Source of the DNA: an uncultured Oscillospiraceae bacterium | Lineage (GTDB): Bacteria > Bacillota > Clostridia > Oscillospirales > Ruminococcaceae | Length of the DNA: 49,931 nucleotides | Assembly: GCA_902490585.1 (NCBI GenBank) | Contig: CABUEI010000014.1 | Coordinates: 1-49,931, forward strand | Direction: 5' to 3' | In this document: in pieces, positions 24,534-31,601 of the stretch | Numbering within the stretch: position 1 is the stretch's first letter | Layout: every line of letters starts with the position of its first letter | The notes under the pieces: model-generated | What the model saw: the letters and a program-made list of their open reading frames with translations, nothing else | Database searches by the model: none | Told to the model about the DNA's origin: nothing | Program-made: the position numbers and the translations under genes

Positions 24534-24559
24534 TGTTTATCCTCTTTCTCACTTTGGCT

Positions 24560-25456
24560 TTATACCGAGCGTTTCTTTCTTATTCTGTAAGCTACAAGCT
24601 TAGCGCAGATGTTGATTATAAGTACTGTTACGAGCAGTACGAGTGCCGTCGAGAATGCGTACTTCATTTCCGCACCGCCACGCTGAGCGTACTGGTAAAG
24701 CTGAACCGTGAGCGAACCGCCCTGGTTCATCACCTTGCCGAATATGTCGCCGATCGAGTTGATGCCCACTTCAGCCGCAATACCTGCCGTGAAGATAAGA
24801 GCCGCAGACTCGCCGACTATTCTGCCTATAGACAGGATTACCGAGGTCAGTATGCCGTCTATACAACTGGGAAGAACGACCGTTCTTATCATGTGCCACT
24901 TGGGAGCACCAAGACCGATCGAGCCCTCTCTGTAGCCCATGGGAACTGTCTTTATCGCTTCCTGTGTGGTACGGATTATGGTGGGCAGTACCATTATTGA
25001 AAGCGTCAGCGCACCTGTAAGCAGTGAGTAGTTTACCTTGAAGATATTGTAGAAGAACACACTGCCGAAAAGTCCGTATATGATTGAGGGGATACCTGCA
25101 AGCGTTTCGGTAGTGAATTCGATTATTCTTGTAAGTCTGCCCTGTTTTGCATATTCTGTAAGGTATATAGCCGCACCGACACCGATAGGTGTTGCAACTA
25201 TAAGCGTTATCAGGACGAGATAAAGCGTATTGATTATATTGCCGAGAACGCCGTAGTTCTCATAAGGATAAGAGAATGCGGGAGTTGAAAGGAAGTTCCA
25301 GCTCATGCCCTCCGTGCCCTTTATCACTATGTAGATTATCATGCCGAGCGTCAACGCAACAACTATGCCGGATGACAGGAAGATAAGCGCTTTGAGCACA
25401 ATATCGCTTATTCTTCTGCGCTTTCTTGTAAGAGAATTTGTAACTACTTTTGCCAT
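24560..25456 (-). CDS. pstA: phosphate ABC transporter permease PstA
   Basis: 298 aa, six membrane helices. Typical PstA blocks: GVLGNIINTLYLVLITLIVA, GVGAAIYLTEYAKQGR, ETLAGIPSIIYGLFGSVFF, the EAA-loop region TTQEAIKTVPMGYREGSIGL and GRIVGESAALIFTAG. Together with PstC it makes the channel. It starts 6 nt after pstC, so coupled translation is likely. Confidence 0.97.
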   Translation of the reverse strand: MAKVVTNSLTRKRRRISDIVLKALIFLSSGIVVALTLGMIIYIVIKGTEGMSWNFLSTPAFSYPYENYGVLGNIINTLYLVLITLIVATPIGVGAAIYLTEYAKQGRLTRIIEFTTETLAGIPSIIYGLFGSVFFYNIFKVNYSLLTGALTLSIMVLPTIIRTTQEAIKTVPMGYREGSIGLGAPKWHMIRTVVLPSCIDGILTSVILSIGRIVGESAALIFTAGIAAEVGINSIGDIFGKVMNQGGSLTVQLYQYAQRGGAEMKYAFSTALVLLVTVLIINICAKLVAYRIRKKRSV

Positions 25457-25462
25457 AGTCTA

Positions 25463-26458
25463 TCACGCCTTTCCTGCGGTTTTAGCCGCTTTTTCTTTCT
25501 TGCCGCCCTTTTTGAGTATGCCGTTGAGTATCAGATTTATTATCATGATGAATACGAACAGTACAAGACCGATTGCAAAGAGTGCTTCTCTGTGAAGTCC
25601 GCTTGAATACGGGAATTCGGCAACGATACCTGTTGTAAGGAACTTGACCGATGAGAACAGTTCAGGCATATTTGCGCTGTTACCTGCAACAAGGATAATA
25701 GCCATAGCTTCACCTATCGCTCTGCCGACACCGAGAACGACACCTGATGCGATACCGGACTTTGCGGCAGGAATTACGACCTTGAAAATAGTCTGTATCT
25801 TGGTTGCACCCAGTCCGTAGCTTGCTTCTCTGTACTCCGAGGGAACCGCACTGATTGCGTTTTCGGAAATGTTTATGATCGTGGGGAGTATCATTATTGC
25901 AAGTACTATTATCGCACTTGCGAGGTTCGCACCGCCTGTGAACTGGTGTTTGGGGTCGTTTGCATAGATGATCTCTTCCAGTCCGTACATAAGCGGCTTT
26001 ACAAGGTTTGCACCGAGCAGACCGTATATAACCGACGGGATACCTGCAAGGAGCTCAACCGCCGGCTTTACGATATTCTTTAAAGCCTTGGGAGCAAGCT
26101 CTGACAGGAACACCGCTGTAAGAAGTCCTATCGGCACACCGATCACTATCGCACCGAGAGTACCGAAAATCGATGTAAGTATCAGCGGCAGTATACCGAA
26201 CTGTTCTTTCTTTGCATACCATGTATCGCCGAACAGAAAGTCAGTTATACCGATTTTTCCTATCGCAGGGGCACCCGATATTATCATATATATTGTTATC
26301 ATCAGGACGCACGCTACGGCTGTAATTCCGCACGCAGTAAATATGTACTTCATAACACGTTCCGTAACGTTTGTAAATCCCGATTTCTTGCTTCTGATTG
26401 CAGATTTCTGCTTTCCAACCGAGCCTACCGCAACAATCGCGTCGCTTGTCTTTTCCAA
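25463..26458 (-). CDS. pstC: phosphate ABC transporter permease PstC
   Basis: About 331 aa. Six helices after a cytoplasmic N-terminus of 40 residues. Diagnostic blocks: FGTLGAIVIGVPIGLLTAVF, ELLAGIPSVIYGLLGANL, NAISAVPSEYREASYGLGAT and GVGRAIGEAMAIILVAGN. Start choice: the TTG at 26458 has AAAGGA 8 nt upstream, whereas the ATG at 26467 is fused to AAAGG with no spacing and a TTG at 26497 has no ribosome site. A stem-loop separates it from pstS. Confidence 0.93.
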   Translation of the reverse strand: MEKTSDAIVAVGSVGKQKSAIRSKKSGFTNVTERVMKYIFTACGITAVACVLMITIYMIISGAPAIGKIGITDFLFGDTWYAKKEQFGILPLILTSIFGTLGAIVIGVPIGLLTAVFLSELAPKALKNIVKPAVELLAGIPSVIYGLLGANLVKPLMYGLEEIIYANDPKHQFTGGANLASAIIVLAIMILPTIINISENAISAVPSEYREASYGLGATKIQTIFKVVIPAAKSGIASGVVLGVGRAIGEAMAIILVAGNSANMPELFSSVKFLTTGIVAEFPYSSGLHREALFAIGLVLFVFIMIINLILNGILKKGGKKEKAAKTAGKA

Positions 26459-26487
26459 GTAAACCATCCTTTCAGGACATATAATCT

Positions 26488-26539
26488 TATACAGCAAATT
26501 CCGGTAACGGATTGCTACCGGAAAAGCTTTTACTGTATA
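26488..26539 (-). promoter_or_regulatory. intercistronic stem-loop between pstS and pstC
   Basis: Nested stems TATACAG/CTGTATA (26488-26494 with 26533-26539) and TTCCGGTA/TACCGGAA (26499-26506 with 26516-26523). There is no clear U-tract, so it is more likely a stabiliser or partial terminator keeping PstS in excess over the membrane subunits. Confidence 0.65.
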
Positions 26540-26568
26540 GGAATTATCAACTTAATGCGTTTTCGTAA

Positions 26569-27474
26569 TTACTTTACGGGAACTGAACCCTGTGCGAGTA
26601 CGAGAGCCTGACCTTCTTCCGAAAGAATGAAGTCGAGGTAAGCCTTAACGAGCTTGTTGTCTGAGCCCTTGAGTGTTGCGCAGATGAAAGGTCTCTGTAC
26701 TTCGTATGCGCCGCTCTTTACGTTCTCTTCTGTAGCTTCAACGCCGCCGATCTTGAGAGCCTTTACTGTTTCGTCAACGTTTGCGAGTGAAGCGTAACCG
26801 ATTGCACCGTCTGTTGTTGCAACTGCGTTGATTACTGAACCTGTTGACTCAAGTTCCTGTGCGTACTGAGGCTGCTTGTCGCCCATTACGATTGACTCGA
26901 AACCATCTCTTGTACCTGAACCGTCCTCACGGCCGATTACTACGATTGCCTTGTCGTCACCGCCGAGATCCTTCCAGTTTGTGATTTCGCCTGAGTAAAC
27001 CTTTGCGAGATCCTCAAGTGTGATGTCTTCGAGCTTGTTTGCAGGGTTAACTACAAGAGCAATACCGTCAAGACCGATTACTGTAGCGTCAAGCTTTTCA
27101 GCCTCGTCATCCTTAAGCTTTCTTGAAGAGTTACCGATGTCGCACTTGCCTTCTGAAGCTTCCTGAATACCTGTGCCTGAACCTGTGAGGTTTAAGTTAA
27201 CTGTAACACCCTTATTCTTTTCCATGAATGCACCGTTAACTGCCTTGATAACCTTTTCCATTGATGTAGAACCGTTCATTGACAGTGTGCCGCTGAGTTC
27301 TTCTGTTGCAGAAGCGTCTGCTGAAGAATCGTCAGCCTTTGTTGTGTCAGATGCAGATGAATTGACTGCTGTTGAGCTTGTGCCTGTTGTGCTGCTTGTT
27401 GCGGCATTTGAACAGCCTGTTGCTGTAGCAACTATTGCTACGCCTGCGATAAGTGATATTAACTTCTTGTTCAT
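26569..27474 (-). CDS. pstS: phosphate-binding lipoprotein PstS
   Basis: 301 aa. Lipoprotein signal with ATATGC and Cys at about residue 21, then a Ser/Thr/Ala-rich linker. The binding domain shows LSMNGSTSMEKVIKAV, NLTGSGTGIQEASEGKCDIG, the phosphate-contacting IGREDGSGTRDGFE and AVATTDGAIGYASLAN. It captures phosphate outside the membrane and delivers it to PstC/PstA. First gene of the operon, directly behind a Pho box. Codon use is strongly biased, as expected for a highly expressed protein. Confidence 0.97.
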   Translation of the reverse strand: MNKKLISLIAGVAIVATATGCSNAATSSTTGTSSTAVNSSASDTTKADDSSADASATEELSGTLSMNGSTSMEKVIKAVNGAFMEKNKGVTVNLNLTGSGTGIQEASEGKCDIGNSSRKLKDDEAEKLDATVIGLDGIALVVNPANKLEDITLEDLAKVYSGEITNWKDLGGDDKAIVVIGREDGSGTRDGFESIVMGDKQPQYAQELESTGSVINAVATTDGAIGYASLANVDETVKALKIGGVEATEENVKSGAYEVQRPFICATLKGSDNKLVKAYLDFILSEEGQALVLAQGSVPVK

Positions 27475-27580
27475 GTTGTTTTCCTTTCTGAAGGGGTTCT
27501 CCCCCGGAGTTTCTGATACTCCATAATGTTTATGTACAATTTTTATCTGTCGTTCGGTGTTCCTCCCGACTACATTTCAT

Positions 27581-27646
27581 ATTATAGTCAGAACACGCTT
27601 TACATTAAAGCAAGGAATGGTATAATGTCGGTAAAGTTTTTGTAAA
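27581..27646 (-). promoter_or_regulatory. pstS promoter with PhoP-type Pho box
   Basis: On the minus strand four hexamers occur at an exact 11-nt period: TTTACA (27641-27646), TTTACC (27630-27635), TATACC (27619-27624) and TTGCTT (27608-27613). This is the TT(A/T)ACA-N5 direct-repeat pattern bound by Gram-positive PhoP. TATAAT follows at 27581-27586 with only a weak -35 (TTTAAT), as expected for an activated promoter. Confidence 0.85.
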
Positions 27647-27773
27647 GTCTGATTTTTCGCATAATAAAGCCATTTTCAGTATCAATTTTACACTTGCGGC
27701 ACACGACTTTACATTTCTTCTCCCGTTGTTTTACAATTTTCAGCCGCTTATCCGAACCGCTTTATATCTTGAT

Positions 27774-27802
27774 TTGACGCTGAATTTATGGTAGAATAAT
27801 AT
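27774..27802 (+). promoter_or_regulatory. promoter of the TPM/zinc-ribbon gene
   Basis: TTGACG (27774-27779), 17 bp, TAATAT (27797-27802), about 28 nt before the ATG at 27830. Confidence 0.65.
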
Positions 27803-27829
27803 CAAAGGTTATATGAAAGAAGGTAGATT

Positions 27830-28924
27830 ATGCCACACTCATCAGGCGGAGGATCACACGGAGGCGGAAGTCACCACTCTTCCTCACACAGCTCATCGCA
27901 TCATTCATCATCGGGCGGAAATTCAAGCAGAATAAGAACAAGCCGTACATATTTCCCCGGTGCAAGAAGATTTGTATACTATACAAACGGAGTTCCGAAC
28001 TATGTTTACTCCGATACGGACTTATCGAAAGGTCCGAGTAAGCTCAGATTTCTCTTGCTTATAGTATATATCCCGTTTGTTCTGTCAGCAGTATTAATGC
28101 TGGTTTCTGCATTCAGTATGCCGAAAAAGCTGAAAGTGGATTACAACTCACAGATAATTGTACAGGACAACGCTCATGTTCTTGGAAATACTTCAAAACT
28201 CAATGACGCACTTGAAGATTTCTTCAACGCAACCGGAATCGCACCTGCCGTAATGACGGTTTACAATTCCGACTGGGAAGATAATTACACAAATCTCGAA
28301 AAATACGCTTACGAGCTTTATGTAAATAATTTCTATGACGAAAAACACTGGCTTATCGTATACTCACAGCCCGAAGATCCCGATGACGAATTCAACAACT
28401 GGTACTGGGAGGGTATGCAGGGCGACGATACCGACGACATTATCACTTCATCGGTAGCATACGACTTTACAAACGACCTGCACAAGCGGTTGCTTATCGA
28501 AGGAACATCTGTAAATGACGCTATAACCGACAGCTTTAATGCACTTACCCCTACTGTAATGAGCTTTAAGTTTGAGGGTGAAATGTTCGGCATCGGTTTA
28601 TTCATACTCATATTCGTATGCTTCCACGCATTCTTCATGGTATTCTTCCGCCCCGGTGCAAATAAATACAAGGGAGCTAAGGAAGTACCGCTTGACGGCT
28701 ACTATGCTCCTCCTCAGCAGACTGCACCGCAACCGCAGTCCGTCACAATGAAACAGGCTTCATGCGAATACTGCGGCGGTGTTTATACAGTAGGCAGCTG
28801 TAACGCCTGCCCTCACTGCGGAGCACCGATTCAACCGCAGGATTACACTGTTCCCGTAAACAATAACAGCACAAGTTCAACAACGATAAGCAGTACTTCA
28901 ACAACCACAAACACACACCAATAA
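27830..28924 (+). CDS. TPM-like membrane protein with zinc ribbon
   Basis: 364 aa. The N-terminal 35 residues are almost only Ser, His and Gly (GGSHGGGSHHSSSH), a likely metal-binding segment. A membrane helix lies at about 72-95 (LLLIVYIPFVLSAVLML). The outer domain (about 105-215) looks like a TPM/YgcG domain: VQDNAHVLGNTSKLNDALED, TGIAPAVMTVY and KHWLIVYSQPE. A second helix lies at about 250-272. The tail holds CEYC and CPHC (zinc ribbon) and a Ser/Thr-rich end. TPM domains occur in membrane proteins of unclear role (photosystem repair in plants; YgcG in bacteria). AAAGAAGGTAG precedes the ATG. It is followed by a small membrane protein 14 nt on. Confidence 0.8.
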   Translation: MPHSSGGGSHGGGSHHSSSHSSSHHSSSGGNSSRIRTSRTYFPGARRFVYYTNGVPNYVYSDTDLSKGPSKLRFLLLIVYIPFVLSAVLMLVSAFSMPKKLKVDYNSQIIVQDNAHVLGNTSKLNDALEDFFNATGIAPAVMTVYNSDWEDNYTNLEKYAYELYVNNFYDEKHWLIVYSQPEDPDDEFNNWYWEGMQGDDTDDIITSSVAYDFTNDLHKRLLIEGTSVNDAITDSFNALTPTVMSFKFEGEMFGIGLFILIFVCFHAFFMVFFRPGANKYKGAKEVPLDGYYAPPQQTAPQPQSVTMKQASCEYCGGVYTVGSCNACPHCGAPIQPQDYTVPVNNNSTSSTTISSTSTTTNTHQ

Positions 28925-28938
28925 TTCAGGGTGACAAT

Positions 28939-29433
28939 ATGAACAATTCTCAGATAACCGATTCTCCTATAGGCACTGTTCTGCTGATCATCGGTTCAGC
29001 TATTGCGGTTGCGGCACTGATTTGTGTGATAATTCAGATTTACAAAAATCATATTTCAGACAGAAGTATGCACCGTGAATTTGCCTGTGCGGATAACGCA
29101 AAGCAACGCAGGCACAAACGTGTACCTGAAAAATTAAAAGCTCTCGGAGAACGTTTCCGGGAGCTTGATATTCCGCCTGTGTACTCGTTCACGGGCGATT
29201 GTTACAGTGAACATTTTACGGTAACGGCAAAATGCGTATATCCGGTTTATGTTTGCTGTCACACGCTGAACGGCGAAACACTTGATAAAAAGCTGTTCCT
29301 GAGTTTTGATAAAGCAAGGCAATATATCTTCCGTGAAGTAATGGACATAGTTCTGAACAGCTACGGTGAAGAGGGTTATAAAGTGTACACCTCAAGACTT
29401 AACGCCGAAGAAAAAGCAATGCTCGGTATTTAA
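28939..29433 (+). CDS. small membrane-anchored hypothetical protein
   Basis: 164 aa. One N-terminal membrane helix (about 11-33, IGTVLLIIGSAIAVAALICV) and a basic soluble domain with KQRRHKRVPEKLKALGERFR. A segment rich in Cys, Val and Tyr (VTAKCVYPVYVCCHTLNGET) and helices at the end follow. It lies 14 nt after the TPM-like gene, so it is probably co-transcribed and may act with it. No family recognised. Confidence 0.75.
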   Translation: MNNSQITDSPIGTVLLIIGSAIAVAALICVIIQIYKNHISDRSMHREFACADNAKQRRHKRVPEKLKALGERFRELDIPPVYSFTGDCYSEHFTVTAKCVYPVYVCCHTLNGETLDKKLFLSFDKARQYIFREVMDIVLNSYGEEGYKVYTSRLNAEEKAMLGI

Positions 29434-29466
29434 ACAACAAATTCAAAACGTTATATATACGCAAAA

Positions 29467-29492
29467 ATCCCCTCCGCTTTTGCGGAGGGGAT
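29467..29492. terminator. convergent terminator
   Basis: Perfect stem ATCCCCTCCGC/GCGGAGGGGAT with a TTTT loop. T-rich sequence lies on both sides, so it can end the plus-strand pair and the minus-strand GH130 gene. Confidence 0.85.
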
Positions 29493-29514
29493 AATTTTAT
29501 ACTTTATAGGTCAA

Positions 29515-30522
29515 TCAGACACTGCTGTGCTTCTTAACGTAATCTACAACTTCATCAACAGTTGTGAATGCCATGCTTACGCAAGTATCAGCACAACCGT
29601 AGTAGATAGCAATTCTGCCTGTATCAGCATCGCAGAGTGCTGCGCAGGGGAATGTAACGTTCTGAACGTCGCCTACGCACTCATAGTACTCTCTGGGGTT
29701 GAGGAGGTACTCAGCGCAACGATACTTAACCTTCCAGGGCTTGTCGATGTCGAGGATAGCAGCTGAGAAGCTGTATACATAACCGTTGCAGCTCTGGAGA
29801 ACGCCGTGGTAGAATACCAGCCAGCCTTCGCTTGTTTCGATCGGGATAGGACCTGCACCGATCTTGAGTGATTCCCAACCCTTCATGGGAGCCATAACGT
29901 GTCTGTGCTCGCCCCAATACTTCATATCGGGAGACTGTGAAAGGTACATATCGCCGAAAGGTGTGTGACCGCTGTCTGAAGGACGGCTGAACATAACGTA
30001 CTTGCCGTTTATCTTACGGGGGAACAGAACACCGTTTCTGTTAAAGGGAAGGAATGCATTTTCGCACTGGTGGAACTCCTTGAAGTCCTTTGTCCAGCCC
30101 ACACCGATTGTAGGCTTCCAGCCGTAAGCGTTGCACCATGTGATCCAGAATCTGTCTTCGATCCATACGCATCTGGGGTCGTAACCGTACTGCCAGGGGT
30201 TAGCTTCTGCTGTTTCGGGATCGTCGTTTATCCATTCAACCTTTTCTTCGTTGATGTTCCAGTGTACGCCGTCCTCAGAGAAACCTGCGTGGATAGCCAT
30301 GTTTCTTTCCTTGTCGTCAACACGGAAAACGCCTGCGAACTTGCCCTTTTCGCTCTCGAAAGGAACAACTGCGCTGTTGAAGATTGAGTTGCTTGTAGGA
30401 AGAAGGTCACGGGGGATTATGGGGTTGTTATCTGCACGCCAGATAACGTCCTTACAACCTGCGGGACGATCCTGCCAGGGAATGTTCGGTAAAGATGTAC
30501 CGTTGATAACTTTTACGTTCAT
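29515..30522 (-). CDS. GH130 beta-1,4-mannoside phosphorylase
   Basis: 335 aa. Five-bladed beta-propeller of family GH130: VIWRADNNPIIPRDL, NSAVVPFE...GVFRVDDKE, WNINEEKVEW, YGYDPRCVWIEDRFWITWC, GVLFPRKINGKYVMFSRPSD, KIGAGPIPIETSEGWLVFYHG and IYYGCADTCVSMAF. The catalytic Asp lies in the YDPR segment. The family cleaves beta-mannosides with phosphate, releasing mannose 1-phosphate. The length and sequence resemble the Ruminococcus mannooligosaccharide phosphorylases rather than the longer mannosylglucose enzymes, but the exact substrate is uncertain. No signal peptide. It stands alone, without a mannan locus beside it. Codon bias suggests high expression. Confidence 0.9.
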   Translation of the reverse strand: MNVKVINGTSLPNIPWQDRPAGCKDVIWRADNNPIIPRDLLPTSNSIFNSAVVPFESEKGKFAGVFRVDDKERNMAIHAGFSEDGVHWNINEEKVEWINDDPETAEANPWQYGYDPRCVWIEDRFWITWCNAYGWKPTIGVGWTKDFKEFHQCENAFLPFNRNGVLFPRKINGKYVMFSRPSDSGHTPFGDMYLSQSPDMKYWGEHRHVMAPMKGWESLKIGAGPIPIETSEGWLVFYHGVLQSCNGYVYSFSAAILDIDKPWKVKYRCAEYLLNPREYYECVGDVQNVTFPCAALCDADTGRIAIYYGCADTCVSMAFTTVDEVVDYVKKHSSV

Positions 30523-30560
30523 ACTTGATTCTCCTTGATAATGTCATATTTCCGTTAAGA

Positions 30561-30573
30561 AGCGTAATACGCT
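30561..30573. promoter_or_regulatory. palindrome at the GH130 transcription start
   Basis: AGCGTAATACGCT, a 6-1-6 inverted repeat about 10 bp downstream of the -10 box. It fits an operator for a dimeric repressor of the GH130 gene. Confidence 0.45.
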
Positions 30574-30583
30574 CTTTGTATTA

Positions 30584-30612
30584 AGTATATCATAACCGTT
30601 TTTTAAATGCAA
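30584..30612 (-). promoter_or_regulatory. promoter of the GH130 gene
   Basis: TTGCAT (30607-30612), 17 bp, TATACT (30584-30589) on the minus strand, with AAGGAG before the ATG at 30522. The region 30613-30805 holds nothing else I recognise. Confidence 0.7.
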
Positions 30613-30806
30613 GAGTTTTTGTTAAAATTTTTACTTAATTTTTAGGCTAATAAACTAAAATCAGAGTAAATTTTGATTGGCACCGCCCGTTACATATTAT
30701 ATATGAATTTCTGCGGCAAATCTTATCGGAAATACCATAAAGACAAATTTGCGGATAAAATTACAGCACTTGTAAATACGCATTCGGAAATTTTCACAAA
30801 CGACAG

Positions 30807-30822
30807 GTTAGATTGTGCTAAC
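30807..30822. promoter_or_regulatory. upstream outlier copy of the feo operator
   Basis: GTTAGATTGTGCTAAC shares the outer arms of the GTTAGCA-N2-TGCTAAC boxes that follow, but lies about 60 bp upstream of the -35. Confidence 0.45.
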
Positions 30823-30879
30823 AATTTAAGTTAGAATAAACAAACTTTTTGTAATTGAGTTTTGCAAATTCAATTTTGG

Positions 30880-30908
30880 TTGACAAACTGCCCTACTATG
30901 AGTAAAAT
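30880..30908 (+). promoter_or_regulatory. promoter of the feo operon
   Basis: TTGACA (30880-30885), 17 bp, TAAAAT (30903-30908). Transcription would start at about 30915, inside the first operator. Confidence 0.85.
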
Positions 30909-30915
30909 ATTTTTT

Positions 30916-30931
30916 GTTAGCAAGTGCTAAC
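30916..30931. promoter_or_regulatory. feo operator O1 over the transcription start
   Basis: GTTAGCAAGTGCTAAC, a perfect 7-2-7 palindrome starting 8 bp past the -10 box. The position suits repression. The likely binder is an iron-dependent repressor such as a DtxR/IdeR-type protein, inferred from the feo genes it controls. Confidence 0.75.
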
Positions 30932-30949
30932 CTTTTATTTAAAGGTAAA

Positions 30950-31022
30950 GTTAGCAGATTCTAATTTGATTAGCAGTTGCTAATATGGTTAGCAAGCTCT
31001 AATAAGGTTAGTACAAACTATG
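30950..31022. repeat. four operator-like repeats at an exact 19-bp period
   Basis: GTTAGCAGATTCTAAT (30950), ATTAGCAGTTGCTAAT (30969), GTTAGCAAGCTCTAAT (30988) and GTTAGTACAAACTATG (31007). Each is a 16-bp palindrome of the O1 type, decaying towards feoA, with starts spaced 19, 19 and 19 bp. They lie in the transcribed leader. Two helical turns minus about 2 bp would stack repressor dimers along the DNA. Confidence 0.8.
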
Positions 31023-31048
31023 CAGGACAAAAGAGAGGATGACGTTAT

Positions 31049-31261
31049 ATGATGCCGCTCGTACTCGCATCTGAGGGTGAAGAAAATATCATAAAGAAAA
31101 TCGGCGGAAGTCCCGAGGTCAAGAAACATCTTGAGAACTTAGGCTTTGTTGTCGGCGGTAACGTAAAGGTTGTTACAACCGTAAACGGAAACCTTATCGT
31201 AAATGTAAAAGAGGCAAGAGTTGCGATAAGCAAGGAAATGGCACAAAGAATCATGATATGA
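31049..31261 (+). CDS. feoA: FeoA-domain protein, first copy
   Basis: 70 aa SH3-like FeoA: MPLVLASEGEENIIKKIGG, VKKHLENLGFVVGGNVKVV and NLIVNVKEARVAISKEMAQR. FeoA is a small cytoplasmic partner of the ferrous iron transporter FeoB. It lies first in the operon; GAGAGG is 10 nt before the ATGATG start, and either ATG could be used. A second FeoA follows 24 nt later, a common arrangement in Clostridia. Confidence 0.93.
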   Translation: MMPLVLASEGEENIIKKIGGSPEVKKHLENLGFVVGGNVKVVTTVNGNLIVNVKEARVAISKEMAQRIMI

Positions 31262-31285
31262 TTCTTAATATAGAGGAGGTAACTC

Positions 31286-31507
31286 ATGAAGACATTAAGA
31301 CAGGCAACCGTCGGCGAAACCGTTAAAGTGGTCAAGCTTCACGGTGAAGGCGCAATCAAGCGCAGAATCATGGATATGGGTCTTACAAAGGGCGTAGAAG
31401 TTTATGTCCGTAAGGTAGCGCCTTTAGGCGATCCCGTTGAAGTAACAGTCAGAGGCTATGAGCTTTCACTCAGAAAAGCCGATGCCGAAATGGTAGAGGT
31501 TGAATAA
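31286..31507 (+). CDS. feoA: FeoA-domain protein, second copy
   Basis: 73 aa. It has the classic FeoA core: GETVKVVKLHGEGAIKRRIM, DMGLTKGVEVYVRKVAPLGD and VRGYELSLRKADAEMVEV. It is closer to canonical FeoA than the first copy, so the two are not recent duplicates. GAGGAGG sits 7 nt before the ATG. A 94-nt gap separates it from feoB. Confidence 0.95.
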   Translation: MKTLRQATVGETVKVVKLHGEGAIKRRIMDMGLTKGVEVYVRKVAPLGDPVEVTVRGYELSLRKADAEMVEVE

Positions 31508-31601
31508 TCTCTGCTTTTCAGAATTTGTTTCAGTAAATAAACTTAAAAGATTAGTGAATACTAAGCCTTTTATGCTTTGATGAAAGAGAGGATTTTTCCC
31601 G

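Noticed and set aside
30950..31022. CRISPR-like array
   Set aside because: Repeats of 16 bp with 3-bp gaps have no spacers; palindromic form and position mark them as operators.
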